Assembly (NCBI GenBank): GCA_024362935.1
Contig: JANCRA010000010.1
Location: 4,084,501-4,148,500, forward strand
Length of the DNA stretch: 64,000 bases
Origin: Setophaga petechia
Taxonomy: Eukaryota > Chordata > Aves > Passeriformes > Parulidae
Direction: 5' to 3'
This document shows positions 19,701 through 31,240 of the stretch, piece by piece. Each line of letters starts with the position of its first letter. The stretch's first letter is position 1. A program made the position numbers and the translations under genes. The notes beneath the pieces are model-generated. The model saw only the letters and a list, made by a program, of their open reading frames with translations. It had not been told where the DNA came from and made no database searches.

Positions 19701-22653
19701 TGCTCCTTCCTCCCACTGACAGCCATCCTGTGGGATCCCTCAGGGCTGCAGAAGGGAGCAGGGAAAGATTTCCAGATCCTTTAAACCATGAGATTATGTT
19801 AAGGGACAGGGCTCATGGGTGAGCCCTTGCCACATGGAGACTGATTATTTTGTCAGGGATGACACACAGAGAACTTGCCTCCATCATGGCCTAGATTCTT
19901 CATACTGTCATTCACCACCTTTTCCATATAGGCCATTCTATGGTCCCAGTCTAGAAGAGAGCAAAGACCAGAACATTTCCATGGTGTGCTGGGATCCCCC
20001 TCTGCCTATGGGAACTGGGCACTGCAAGGGGGCCGGGTAAGGCCGTGGGAGCCAGATGTGAATGGACAAGGCCAAAGCTGCACAGGGGCCTGGGGAGCTC
20101 TGGTCACTCCTCATCAGCTCCTGGTCACTCTCCACAGTTTTTGCAGTTGCTGTGCCCCATCCCCGGCAGGGCAGCTGAAGCAGCCCAGGGCTCTGGAGCT
20201 CTCTCACTGCCCCATGGGAAACCCTGACTAAATCGTTGGGGAAAAGTGCAGCAGGCAGTGCCGCAACTATCCCTCCCAACCTCTGTCCCTCCTTCTGCTG
20301 GGAAAGCTTCCCCAGCCCCAGGGCACATGGCCTGGCCCTCTCAGGGCCCACTGGAGCCTTGCTCTCCCCCTCTGCCCTTTCCCCACCATGGGCACCCCGT
20401 GCAGCCGCTCCCAGGTTTCGAGACGTGTCTCCCACGGAGAGAGCCCAGCAGGACAGCTCAGTAGCCGAGTGCCCTGAGCCTGCTCGGGATAATTCCTCTG
20501 GGCTGTGCCCGTCTTGTCCGGGCTGTGCCCGCAGTGCCAAGCAGCAGAGAGGGCAGCTCAAGCCTCAGCAGGGCTCAGGCCCAGAGGCACAGCAATTACC
20601 TCCTGGGACTGTGCCTGGCATCGCCTCCCTTCCTGCAGCAGAAGCTGCCAATGAGCCCCTGCTTCCTCCGGGAAACTGAGGCTTCAGCACAGCCTCTCCT
20701 TCCATCTCTGCAGAAAGGAGAAGAGACAGGTGGATCAGGTGGGGCTGTTCCCCAAGGGGAAGGTGGTCTGTTCTGCAGGAATCCTTGTCAAAGACATTCA
20801 TAAGATTCTGGAAGTCAAGCAAACTTTGGAGATGGGCCAGGGCTCGCCCTTCTCCAAACCACCACCCCTTCTGATCTGCCTGGAGACCCGGAAATTGCAG
20901 GGGATCTCAGGGTGTGCATGGCCCGTGGTGCAGTTTGGGCTGCCAGTCAGCTGATGGCAAATGCCTTCCTGCAGAGGCTGGGGAGAAGCTGCAGCCAGGC
21001 CAGGCTGGCAAACAGCCCTGCAGGGCATGCAAGCAGCAGCGGGGCAGCGAGGCTGCCATGGATCCCTTCCCGCTGTGCCAGGCACGGCGTGTCCAGATGT
21101 GCAGCCAAAGCCCCCGGCTGCTGAGCCCCAGGACAAGGCTGAGGGAAATGCACCCACCATGGCGCCTCTCCAGGTCACTCAGCATCTGGTCCAGGAGTTT
21201 GGCTGCCTCCAGGGATTTCTGGTCTTCTGTACCTTGTTTCATCCCACTAGGAGGACCTTAATACAAAATATTTCTATTTCTCCTTCAGGCCCAAGTGGCA
21301 GTGAGGGCACCTGGGTGACTGGTGCCCTCCAAGGCCCTCCCTCAGCTCTGCCTTCCACTGAGGAGCAGGGCCAGGGGGACCTCATGCCTGCAGTGGCCCC
21401 ACACTGGGATGGAAGGAGCCCCTTGCAGGGCAGTCACGGCACAAAGGACTCCCTGGAGCTGCCACAGCTTTGAAGCCAGCCCCAGGCAGGGCCAGGGCTT
21501 GGCAGCGGCAGCAGGAGCAGCTCAGGCTCCCTGGGGCCAGCAAAGGAGCTGAGAAAGGCTCAGCCCCGGGACACAGCCCTGGGCCCGGCCCCTTCCCTCT
21601 CTGCTCTTCTCCGTGGCTGCACAGAGCACAGGGAAGGACACACTGACATTGCACAAGGGAGGAGGATGGACAGCTGAATGCTCCTTCCTCCCACTGACAG
21701 CGACCCTGTGGGATTTTACAGCCTTCATTGCTGCTAGTAAAGTCCAAGGTAAGGAAGCAAAAAGGGCCTTTACAATGTGGTGAAATATTCAGGTCCCAGA
21801 CACACACACTGAGTGGATCCAGATTTCTCTCTCTGGGGGCCCGAGGCCTGACGTTGGTCTCAGGGCACTACAAAGATTAGGGCCAATCAAGGAAATGGGA
21901 GGCAGTGGCTCAGGAACATAAGAAATGTGGAGGGAGCCAATGGGGTGTAACTTAGGGGATGCCCCCCAGGGCCTCCACTGTGGGACCGCTCAGTCTCCAG
22001 AAGAGAGCAGGGAAAGGTTTCCAGATCCTTTCAACCATGAGATTCTGTTAAGGCAGAGGGCTCATGAGTGACCTCTTGGCACATGGACACTGATAATTTT
22101 GTCAGGAAAGGCAAAGAGAGAACTTGCCTCCTGCATTCTCCAGGGGTTTCAAGCCATCACCCAGTAGGACATCCAGAAAATCCATGTCGCCATTCCAATC
22201 TAGAAGGGAGCACAAACAGACCCATTTCCATGGTGTGCTGGGATCCCCCTCTGCTTTGGGGAACTGGGCACTGCAAGGGAGTCAGGTAAGGCCGTGGGAG
22301 CCAGATGTGAGTGGACAAGGCCAAAGCTGCACAGGGGCCTGGGGAGCTCTGGCCTGGCTCCTGGCCACTCTCCACCCTCTTTCCCTATACTGTGTAACAT
22401 CCCTGGAGAGGAAACAGGGGCAGCCCCAGGCCCATGGGGGCTCTCTCCCTCCCCCAGAGGAAACCCTCCCTAAAGGCCTGGGGAAAAGCATCGCCAGCGC
22501 TTCCCGGGGAGCAGGGAGCGCTGTCCTGGGAAAGGGGAGCCAGGCTGCCGGCTCACCTGCTCCCCGCGCTTGCAGCGGAGCAGCCTGGGCGGCCCTGGCA
22601 GGCAGGGCCACGGCCAGGAGGAGCAGGAGGAAGAGGCGCAGAGCAAGGGCCAT
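16753..22653 (-). CDS. Family copy B: membrane protein with tripled E2-E3-E4 cassette
   Basis: Exons in minus order: E1 22,557-22,653 (signal peptide); cassette 1: E2 22,128-22,199, E3 21,158-21,232, E4 20,600-20,707; cassette 2: 19,879-19,950, 19,175-19,249, 18,616-18,723; cassette 3: 18,260-18,331, 17,924-18,010, 17,374-17,481; E5 16,753-16,927. Every join is phase 1 and every exon is open, giving about 349 residues to the E5 donor. E3 carries EDQKSLEAAKLLDQMLSDLE, amphipathic and coiled-coil-like. E4 ends in Gly/Pro-rich sequence. E5 has RIVCPQDVRRKCMIG before a membrane segment (VVILFTVPLVLIGCYLG). No E6 is found: intron 5 is truncated at 16,489. If the E5 donor (CG|GTCAGT) is unused, the frame stays open to 16,482. 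Expression is untested. Confidence 0.65.
21715..21985. other. Extra block in intron of copy B cassette 1
   Basis: This stretch interrupts intron 2 sequence that is otherwise shared with all other copies (it re-enters at TGTGGGACCGCTCAG). It is absent from cassettes 2 and 3 and from copies D and E. It looks like a small insertion. I do not recognise it. Confidence 0.45.
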
Positions 22654-22950
22654 GGTGCCTTGCCCTCTGCCAGTCCTGCAGCTCTTGCTGCCACCACTGT
22701 CCTGACACCGCTGTCCCAATGTCAGCACCACTGCTGCCACCGCCGCTGCTGCCGCAACAGTTGTGCTCAAGCACTGACTGCTGGCTCCTTGTGCTGCTGT
22801 GCAACCACGGGGCTCTGGCACCTCTGTGACCTCAGAGCCTGCCGTGACCTCAGCCTGCGGCAACCCCTCAGCCTGCTGTGACCTCATGGCCTCAACTGTA
22901 CCCCCAGTGTGCGCCCCCACCATGGGACCAAAGCGCACACGCAAAGGAGA
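22654..22950 (-). promoter_or_regulatory. 5' flank of copy B
   Basis: Homologous to the 5' flanks of A, D and E. It has three TGACCTCA elements (22,827, 22,845 and 22,879) and a (GCC)-rich stretch near 22,735-22,755. Promoter role inferred. Confidence 0.4.
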
Positions 22951-25289
22951 AAAGTTAAAATTTCAATGCTGTGGAAGACCGCAATCTTCGGCCTCAGAGA
23001 TCACTGAGAGACCACCTTGCGACCACCACAGCAAACAAGGCATGCCCAGAAGGACGTGGATCTGATTACCATGCAGGGCAAGGACAGGCGGGGCCAGGGG
23101 TTGAATATGCATGGCAAGGTCCTGCAATGTAAGGAAGATGGAATATCTTGGAGAATAAAGATGTGGGTCAGACTGAGGCTTGGGGCACGAGTTTTCACAA
23201 GAGCTATCTTGCTTGTGCCGGGTGCTGAAAACACATACCCTCTTCATAACTACATCAGACTGTGGAGTGGCGCAGACACCTTTGGTGAAAAGTCCTTTCT
23301 TAGAATTTTTCCTTCTGGATCTGAGAAGTTTCAGCAACAAATGTAAACAATTATTATCTGCTGCTGTGGAATGTGTGGACAGTTTTTTACTGAGACACAG
23401 TCCATGGGAAAAGTAACTTTAGAAAGAGCATCTAAGAAAACAGCCGCTGCCTAATTCAAGGACATGGTTTCTTTGAGCAAGAAGTTGTTTTGTAAATTAT
23501 GTGATAACAGGAGGTAAAAAAAAGAAGCCACAAACATCTTGAGAATAGGTGTGACAGACTTTTTTAGCTGACAAATAGGGAGCTTTAGTTTTGCAATATG
23601 CATGAGCCTTATTACTGTGATTATAAAAGGATTTCTGTTAATCAATAAAGTTGAGATTTGTCTGCATTAGAGGATGAGCAAGTCTCCCGTCTACCTCGTT
23701 AGGAATGCAACAGGTCCACCTGTGACTGGTTTCCTGTGGATGTTTGGATTTACTGACCAGTCACTGCAGAGCTGGCTCTCGCTCGCTGTCGGAGCCAGCT
23801 CCATTGTTTTTCATTCTTTCTATTCTATTCTTAGCTTAGTCAGCTTCTGAAGAAGCCTTTTCTTTTCTATTTCGTTTTTAGTATAGTCATAATGTTATAT
23901 ATATATCATGAAATAATAAATCAAGCCTTCTGATCATGGAGGCAACATTTTTGTCTCTTCCTTCACCTGAAAACCCCTGTGACCACAGTCACAGTGGAGT
24001 CTATGTATTCTGCGTATTGCTTCAAGAGCACTCAGTTCTCAAAGTCACAGGGCCTTGCAGGTCTGTGTCTGAGATGACTTTAAAAAAAAAACAAAACCTT
24101 CTTGTGCAAGACATGTGTATAAAACTTCACAATACAAATCACAAGCTGATTTTTGCTGTTAAGGGAATAAAAAACCCCCCAAAAAGCAAAAGCAAAACTG
24201 TGACCAAATAAAACAGGCAAACAAAACAACCACCAAGAAAAAAACCCAAAACCAACACAAAAGTCCCCACAAATCCAGGAAAAGATAAAAATCCAGTGAA
24301 GGAGGCTGAGATCCAAAAGCAACAAATGGGCAGAGGAACTACAGAACCACAGAAAGGACAGATAGTAAGAAAGAAGAGATACTAAGTGGCTATGGCACCA
24401 ACGCACCCAGGGGATCTGAGATACTGTTCTCACCCTTCTGAAAACAAGCTGACATGAAAATAAACTGAAAATCAATGATTATGATTCTGATAATGGGAAC
24501 CTCCATGTTTAGCTTTCGTATATCCATTGCGTGTGAGTTCTGTTTTCTTTGTAAAATCACATCACCTGGCAAGGGGCGTTTCTGTCCAAAGAAAGACACT
24601 GCAGTGGAAAAGGTGTCCAGCTTGGAAAACATTTAAAACAAGAGCTACAAATAAAGTACTTTTAAAAACTATGTTGTTTGGTAGGTTTGCTGCTTGTTCA
24701 TGGGGTTTTGTCTGTCTTTAAAAGCAGCCGCTCAGATGTTAATGCACACACCAAATCCTTTCTAAAGGGCTGTCTTGGCAAAATCCCTGCCAATTTTGTG
24801 ATGCAAGACAGAAACAGCTTCCCTTGGGAAACAGCTGGAAGGCTTGGAAATGTGTTCCAGAAACTCATGATGGGACAGAGTCTGATTAACACAATTTAAT
24901 GTCATGAAGCGCAAGATTGTGAAATACCAAGCTGTGTTTTGTGACAGGTCCATACAGGCAACATCTGTATTTGTCATTGTGATATGTGTGGAAACCGACC
25001 ATGGGACAGTTATAAAGACGAATTCTAACAATAACTGATGAAAGTAAAGCATGGAAAAAGGCCTTTGAAGGTATCTTTTGTTTGCAATTAACCGTTATGA
25101 GTCTTAAGTTAAATTTAGGAGCATTTGAATTAACGTGTTATGGATCTCGCAGTGTGACAGGAACGTTCTGCTTGTAGCTAAACCCTTAAAGAGTTTTGCA
25201 ATATTAACCTTTAAAGTATAATTTTAGAATATTGCTTGTAGTAAGGATCTTTGAAAACAGCTGTAGAATATAAAGGTAGCATGCTTACC
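22951..25289. other. AT-rich DNA with LTR-like pieces
   Basis: No convincing gene. AATAAA-type signals near 23,645 and 23,915 (AATAATAAATCAAGCC) sit in sequence resembling the 3' parts of avian LTRs, but I could not define element ends. An A-rich stretch lies at 24,160-24,260. Confidence 0.4.
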
Positions 25290-25784
25290 TTGACAAAACA
25301 GAGAAAAGCAGCTTGAGAAAGGAAGATGAACATCAACGCAAGGATTAATAGTTTTGACCAAGGGAAGCTGGACATCACTGTCATGAGATTTGTAGTCCTT
25401 GCAATTAAAAGTTGGACCCCCATCTGGAGAGCTGGACCTCCCCAGATGGGATACTTCTTCCTTCTTTTGGAAACTGGACAACCACCACCTGGGATACGCC
25501 TTTTCTGGGATACATCCTGAGAAAAACTAAATCACAATAGTGTTTAGAACTGTGATGTAAAAATTGGGAATAGAAACTTCTGATGAGAAAAAATTGGGAA
25601 TAGAAACTGCTGAGAAAGCTTATGAGTACCTCTATAAATATCAGTAAGCCCCAACTATCAGTTTGCAGTTGGAGTGAAAACTTCCCCCACTGTACCCAGC
25701 GCTGTGTTTCTCATACTTTAACATATTAATAATAAATTGATTGCTGCTGGAATATTGGCCTAGTCAAGCTTCTCATTTATAACA
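25290..25784 (+). repeat. Probable LTR
   Basis: A TATA-like CTATAAATA near 25,632 and AATAAATTGA near 25,730 occur with promoter and polyadenylation spacing. The block ends ATAACA where the GC-rich unit 2 begins. A tandem near-duplicate of AATTGGGAATAGAAACT lies at 25,563 and 25,590. The left end is uncertain and no TSD was found. Confidence 0.45.
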
Positions 25785-25785
25785 A

Positions 25786-26888
25786 GATGTAAGTTATCCA
25801 ATAAAATAATTATAGTATTTAAATGCCAAGCAGTGGGAAAGGACTGTGCATTGGAATGACAGGAAACAGACACAGAGGCATGATGGACAAGTTTCCCAGC
25901 CCAACCAGACCAGAAGCACAGGGAGCACAAAGGGACACAGCCAGGAAGGCCAGCAGCTCCTTGCTGAGGGCCCATTTCAGAGCTAGAGCTGGCACTCAGA
26001 ATATTAAATAAATTAAAAATAAAAGGCTGCGGGGAGGCGGCAGTCAGGTGGCCTCAGAGGTTCAACTCTGCACTCTGCTTTTGTCACCAACATTATCCAA
26101 GTTCCCGTACTTGTTTTCCTGGAGAATTTGCAGTCAACAGAGCTTCAGTCCCTTAGATCAAATCAGTCTTAAGGGCAGCTTGGGGCTGGGTCATTCATTT
26201 AGACTCGAGCACTGACTGGGGTCCAGGACACAAAAGAACATTAGCTGCAGGACACCCATACAGCTTCTCATATTAATGAGCACAAAGCCTTTATTTCTGC
26301 AAACTCAGGGATGCTGGGAGGATCTTTGCTCCATCAGGCCGAGGTACAAGGCTCGGGATCCTCTGAAGGAACAGAGCCAGCCCCCTTGAGTGGCAAAAGG
26401 CGCGGCCTCAGTTGCAGCCCCGGGTGCCTCCTGTGGGCCAGGGCACGGCCCTGGCTGTAAATGTGTTGGGCTGCAGCACAGGGCCAGGGCGGAGCTCAGC
26501 AGCCTCATCAGAGCCCAGGGCCGCGGCCCTTCCCTGCCGGGGCCCGAGCCTGGCCCGGCCCGGCCCGGCCTGAGCAGCCCGGCCTGGCCGCAGGGGATGG
26601 GTTCCGCCCGCCCGCCCGCTGTGCCCACAGGCCGGGCCCAAGGCTTTGCGAGAGGCTTTCTCCCAGCTTTGCAAAACCTCGGTCAAGTGACCCTTTGTTG
26701 TGCTGAGAAGAGTAAAAAACCCCCTGAAATGTAACCCCGCTGCACACCTCATGAGGGATCCCTGCACACCTTAGGAGAGGCCATCAATACTCATTTGTGC
26801 TTCATGAGCTATCCCTGCACCCCTCAGCAGGGACCCCAGAATATCCATGTATGCCTCATGAGAGATTCCTGCACCCCTCAGCAGGGAC
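25786..26888 (-). repeat. GC-rich downstream unit, copy 2
   Basis: Paralogue of 10,206-11,240, including the CpG-rich segment (26,400-26,680) and the motifs around AGGGATCCCTGCACACC. It is cut by foreign sequence at about 26,889. Confidence 0.75.
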
Positions 26889-27515
26889 ACTCTTAGAAAT
26901 CAATTAGCCAGTTTGATTAAGAAGGAGAATTTACTCCATAATTATAATACAATCATAAAAAGGCCAAAGGGAAAAATCAGATCAGCGCTGAACCAGGCTA
27001 ACAGCAACGGGTGAGATGGGGGGCAAGGGGCAATATGGCTCCTCTCCTCTGTGCATCACGGGGCGACAGATCTCACAAAGTCGTCTTTATACATTTCCAA
27101 GCTCTGAGGGTGGCCAGGGAGGGTTTCTTGCTTTGTCATCATTGATCTTATCTTTTTAGCATATTCATGTCGTTGTTTCTTTATTTGCTGTTGCTCTTGC
27201 TGAGAGTTTCCCAAAACTGGTAAATAATTCACCTTGTTAGAGGAAAATCTCCTGCAATACACATTCTAGGAGACACATATTTAGCTTATCCATGATGCAT
27301 TGAAGGCATATTGCTGGGGTTTGGTCAGCCGAGTAATCCTCTGGAATCAACATTACTGAAGACAAATATTCAGGCAAGGATCTTGGCACATATCACTATA
27401 ATCTCATCAGAGGGAATTTCTGGGAACCCTACTTTGGCATGCTGAGATTTTCCTCAGGTGAGATTACTCTAGCCTCAGCACAAATTTATACATATCTTAG
27501 ATTACAGAAACAAAA
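26889..27515. other. Insertion inside downstream unit 2
   Basis: AT-rich DNA, absent from units 1 and 3, that separates two parts of the unit. It is probably a mobile element or LTR, but I found neither clean termini nor a TSD. Confidence 0.45.
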
Positions 27516-27599
27516 ATATTCCTGTGCGCAACATGAGGGATCCCTGCACTCCTCAGCAGGGACTTGGAAGTATCCCTGTGTGCCTCCTGAGGTCAAGGC

Positions 27600-28545
27600 C
27601 CAGATGATGCCAGAGAAGGAAATGTGCCCTCAGCCCAGGGACGCTCAGCATGGGCTCCCCCAGCCCTCGGGGCCCCGCCGCTGTCACAGCAGCCCCCGCC
27701 TGGCTCCTGCCTGCCCACACTGTGGGCATCCACGGCTGCTTCCGGGCATGGGGCTCAGCCAGTGCTGCTGCCGGGTGGGCTGTGCTGCTGCTACCAGCTG
27801 GACAAAGCTGTGATAACTCCCATTTCTTTATTGAAAAATAAAATGTGGGCCAAGCGCTGCCCTGGCAAACAGGACCTGCCCACCTTCAGTCCTGGCTGGG
27901 GAACAGGACCAGGGGCCTATGAGGTAGGGGGTCTTGTTTTGGAGGGCTGCATTTTGGGAAGGCCTCGTGACGGTGCTGCAGCCAGGACAGGGCAGATAGG
28001 GGCAGAAGTAGAGAGCTGGGCTAACCGGTCAAGTTCTCTTTGCACAAGTTGCTAGGCTCCTCTTCTGAAGATGCACAGGAGCACCAGGCAGGGCCTGCTG
28101 TGACCAGCCCCACCACTAGTCAGAGCAGCCCCTGCCTGGATCCTGCCTGCCCACGCTCTTGGAATCCACGGCTGCTCCTGGGCATGGAGCTCAGCCTTTG
28201 TTGGTGCTGGGTGGGATTTGCTGCTGCTACCACCTGGACAGAGCTGTGAAAACTCCCATTTCTCTATTGAAAAATAAATTGTGGGCCAAGCCCTGCCCTG
28301 ACAAACAGGACCTGCCCACCTTCAGTCCTGGCTGGGGAACAGGACCAGGGGGCTCTGGGGCAGAGGGTCTTGTTTTGGAGGGCTGCATTTTGGGAAGGCC
28401 TCGTCACGGTGCTGCAGCCACGGCAGGGCAGATAGGGACAGACATGGAGAGCTGGGATAACTGGTCAAGTTCTCTTTGCCCGAGTTGCTAAGCTCCTCTT
28501 CTGAAAATGCCCAGAAGCACCAGGAAGGGCCTACTGTGACCAGCC
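27600..28545 (-). pseudogene. Family copy H: duplicated terminal-exon modules
   Basis: Two tandem minus-strand modules, about 435 bp apart, each match the copy C E6, 3' UTR and polyadenylation region. They include the TCTTCAGAAGAGGAGC stretch and AAAAATAAA near 27,835 and 28,270. The E6 acceptor is missing: the exon-like part runs directly into duplicated downstream flank or, in the outer module, into a retroviral pol fragment at 28,546. No E1-E5 is attached, so this is a remnant. Confidence 0.6.
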
Positions 28546-29052
28546 CCGCCTTCTTTTGCCTCCCTATCCACAAAGACAGCCAGAAAATTTTTGCTTTCAA
28601 ATGGGAAAACCCTAAAAGTGGGCGCAAAACCCAGCTCACATGGTCTGTGCTTCCTCAAGGCTTCAAAATTTCCCCTACTCGCTTTGGGGAGCAACTTGCA
28701 AAAGATCTGGAGTCATGGGAAGCTCAACAGGAAGAAGGAAGTCTGTTGCAGTACATGGATGATCTCCTAGTAGCCACTCAGATGAGAGAAGCATGTCTGG
28801 CCTGGACAGTAAGTCTTTTGAATTTCCTAGGACTCCAAGGACACAGAGTATCAAAGAAAAAGGCACAGGCAGTTAAAGAGAAAGTAATCTACCTGGGGTA
28901 CGAGGTGAGTGCTGGGCAATGGACTTTAGGGCAGGCTCACAAGGAAGCCATATGCCAAACGTCAAAACCCCAGACAATAAAGGAACTCTGAACCTTCTTA
29001 GGCATGGCAAGGTGGTGCCAGCTGTGGGTTTATAATTATGGATTGCTCGTCG
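28546..29052 (+). pseudogene. pol: ERV2-type pol (RT) fragment
   Basis: The plus-strand reading holds the thumb-proximal RT region with the YMDD catalytic box and is closely similar to the minus-strand ERV2 pol at about 54,540-54,030. It contains a stop near 28,990. It begins abruptly in copy H and ends exactly at the ERV1 5' LTR. Confidence 0.85.
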
Positions 29053-29457
29053 TGATAGTGGAGCCCTGAAAATGTTAAAGATAGAACTCTAAAATGTTAG
29101 ACTTTGTGTTTTCTCAGATCACTGCACCTGCGTAAGCAGTATGAAAAATGATATAATTGTTAGATGTGATGATTGTTTAGTAATTAAGTACAATTATTAT
29201 ATAACCATTAGAAGAATCAAGAGAAACTATGTTGGAAATTTAACGGGAGCTATGTTTAGCTGAAATCTGTGTATACAATAGAACAATATAAGTTTAATAA
29301 TTAACATGAAAGTTATGTAACAATAGAGTATAAAATGAGTTCACCTCGAATGTATGGTTGAAATCAGATTTAGGTTGTAATACCCCAATTCCTAGAGCTC
29401 TTAATAAAAAGCACCGCATATAATCACTACATGATTATGTTTTTTTGAACACTAACA
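29053..29457 (+). repeat. ERV1 5' LTR
   Basis: 405 bp, starting TGATAGTGG and ending CTAACA, with AATAAAAAGC near 29,403. It matches the split 3' LTR (37,008-37,038 plus 38,399-38,774) with scattered differences, so the provirus is not very recent. Confidence 0.9.
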
Positions 29458-29460
29458 TTT

Positions 29461-29478
29461 TGGCGACCCCAGATGCGA
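29461..29478 (+). promoter_or_regulatory. ERV1 primer-binding site
   Basis: TGGCGACCCCAGATGCGA starts three bases after the LTR. The leading TGG pairs with a tRNA CCA end. I cannot name the tRNA from sequence alone. Confidence 0.65.
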
Positions 29479-29758
29479 CCCTGTGAGTGCTGCTGAGCGA
29501 GTTTGCGACTTGATCACGCTCCAGCCGGCACCGAGGGATTCTCGGGGAGCCCATCGGCCGCGACCGCTCCCACCGCTCACAGCGTCCCCGGGAGAAAGGT
29601 AAGCTGCTTTTTAACCTGGTTCGGGTGCCTGCCAATAAGACACAGCGAAAGCTACGCTTGGTTGGGCTAAAGGAATTCCTGGTGGTATCGCCTAGGCACC
29701 GTTCCATAAGACAATCCTGAAGCGTTGCGGGTTCGGCAATCTGTGGTATATTTGGAAT

Positions 29759-31240
29759 GGAGAAATTTAAAGGGATTTTGGGCAGTAACACCCCTATCCT
29801 GGAAACTTCTCCTTTGGGGTGCCTATTTGCACATTGGAAACGGTAATTTTGGGAAAGAATTGTGTAAAACCAAGTTGATTAATTATTGTAATTCATGGTG
29901 GCCAGAATATGCCCTGGAGAATGGTGAAAAATGGCCAAAATACGGTACTCAGCAATGTAACACTATTTCTCAGTTAATGTCCTTTTGTAAACAAGAAGGA
30001 AAATGGGATGAAGTTCCATATGATGATTTGTTTTTCTGTTTATGGGGAAAGCCAGAATGGCAGGATGAATGTGGATTATTGGTGGTTAAAATATCTGCAA
30101 ATAATAAGTGTGGGGTTTGTGAGGAACGTTGTTTAGAACACTTGGTGTTGAAAGAAAGCCTGAGTAGGGAAAATTATACGGATATTGATTTACAGGTAGC
30201 TCCAATAGGAGCAAGAGCACCTAACCCTATCCCACCTGTTTCATCTGTCCCTATCCCACTGCCTGCTCCTAACCCACCTAGCCCTGTCTCATCTAGTACA
30301 CCCTTCCCTCTTTATCCTCCTCTCCCATCATCACCTGATCCCTCTTCCTCGGAAGATGTGCAAAATCTAACTGGTAGAAAGGAGAGAGAGAGAGAGTCAA
30401 TGACCCCAGTAGCCCACAGGACCAGGAGTCAGTCTAACCTTGCCCCAGTTATGGCTAAAAAAGACATAGGCAGACAAAACCGGACTGTAATTACCCCCTT
30501 ACGGCCAGGTGTAGGAATAGAAGGGCCAGTATTTGTAAAAGTGCCTTTTACTCCGGCAGATTTAGTTATTTGGAAACAAACAGCTGGAACTTATAGAGAA
30601 AATCCTGATAAAATGGCACAAGTAGTAAAAGTGGTTATAAAAACTCAAAATCCTGACTGGGATACCATACGAGTAATATTAGATACTCTGATGGATTTGA
30701 CTGAGGAAGAGATGGTACTTAAGGCAGCCAAAGAGAGGGCAAGAGAAGATACCAGAAATGGGCTAGTAACAGGGAATTTAGATGTGAATTTCCCAACTGA
30801 GGATCCAAATTGGGACCCTAATTTATTTAGAGATATGAGGAGACTACGGAAATACCAAGAGTGGATCCAAATAGGAGTTCAGAAGGCTGCACCCAAAAGT
30901 ATAAATTGGTCTAAACTGTATGAGGTTCGGCAGGAAAAGAAAGAATCTCCCATTGCGTTTTTGGAAAGGCTTAAGGAGGTAGCAAGAAAATATACAGATC
31001 TCTAAATGGACACAGAACAAGCAAAGGTTCGGCTCGCTCTCATATTCTTGGGTCAGTCAAAAGACGACATTTGGAAAAAATTGCAAAATTAGAAGGAGAG
31101 GAATTAAGGAATTTAGATAAGCTACTTGAAGTTGCTTGGAAGGTATATAACAATCGCAAAAGAGAAGCTAATAAAAGGCAGCAGCAGAACCTTTTGGCAG
31201 TGGTACAAGGAAAAGGGAACCCAAAATTTCAGGGGTCGTA
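29759..31240 (+). pseudogene. gag: ERV1 gag
   Basis: Matrix-like start at 29,759, a frameshift near 29,843, then an open frame to 31,005. That frame has a proline-rich stretch (about 30,200-30,350) and a capsid with the gamma-type major homology region near 30,945-30,985. A stop at 31,003-31,005 and further stops interrupt the capsid C-terminus. A single CCHC-like knuckle starts at about 31,296 (CAYCKG) and is broken by a nine-G run at 31,310-31,318. Not translatable as one protein. Confidence 0.85.

Noticed and set aside
28476..28991. Fusion protein of the family tail and retroviral RT
   Set aside because: The frame crosses a junction by chance. The family part is antisense to its own coding strand and the RT part has a stop.
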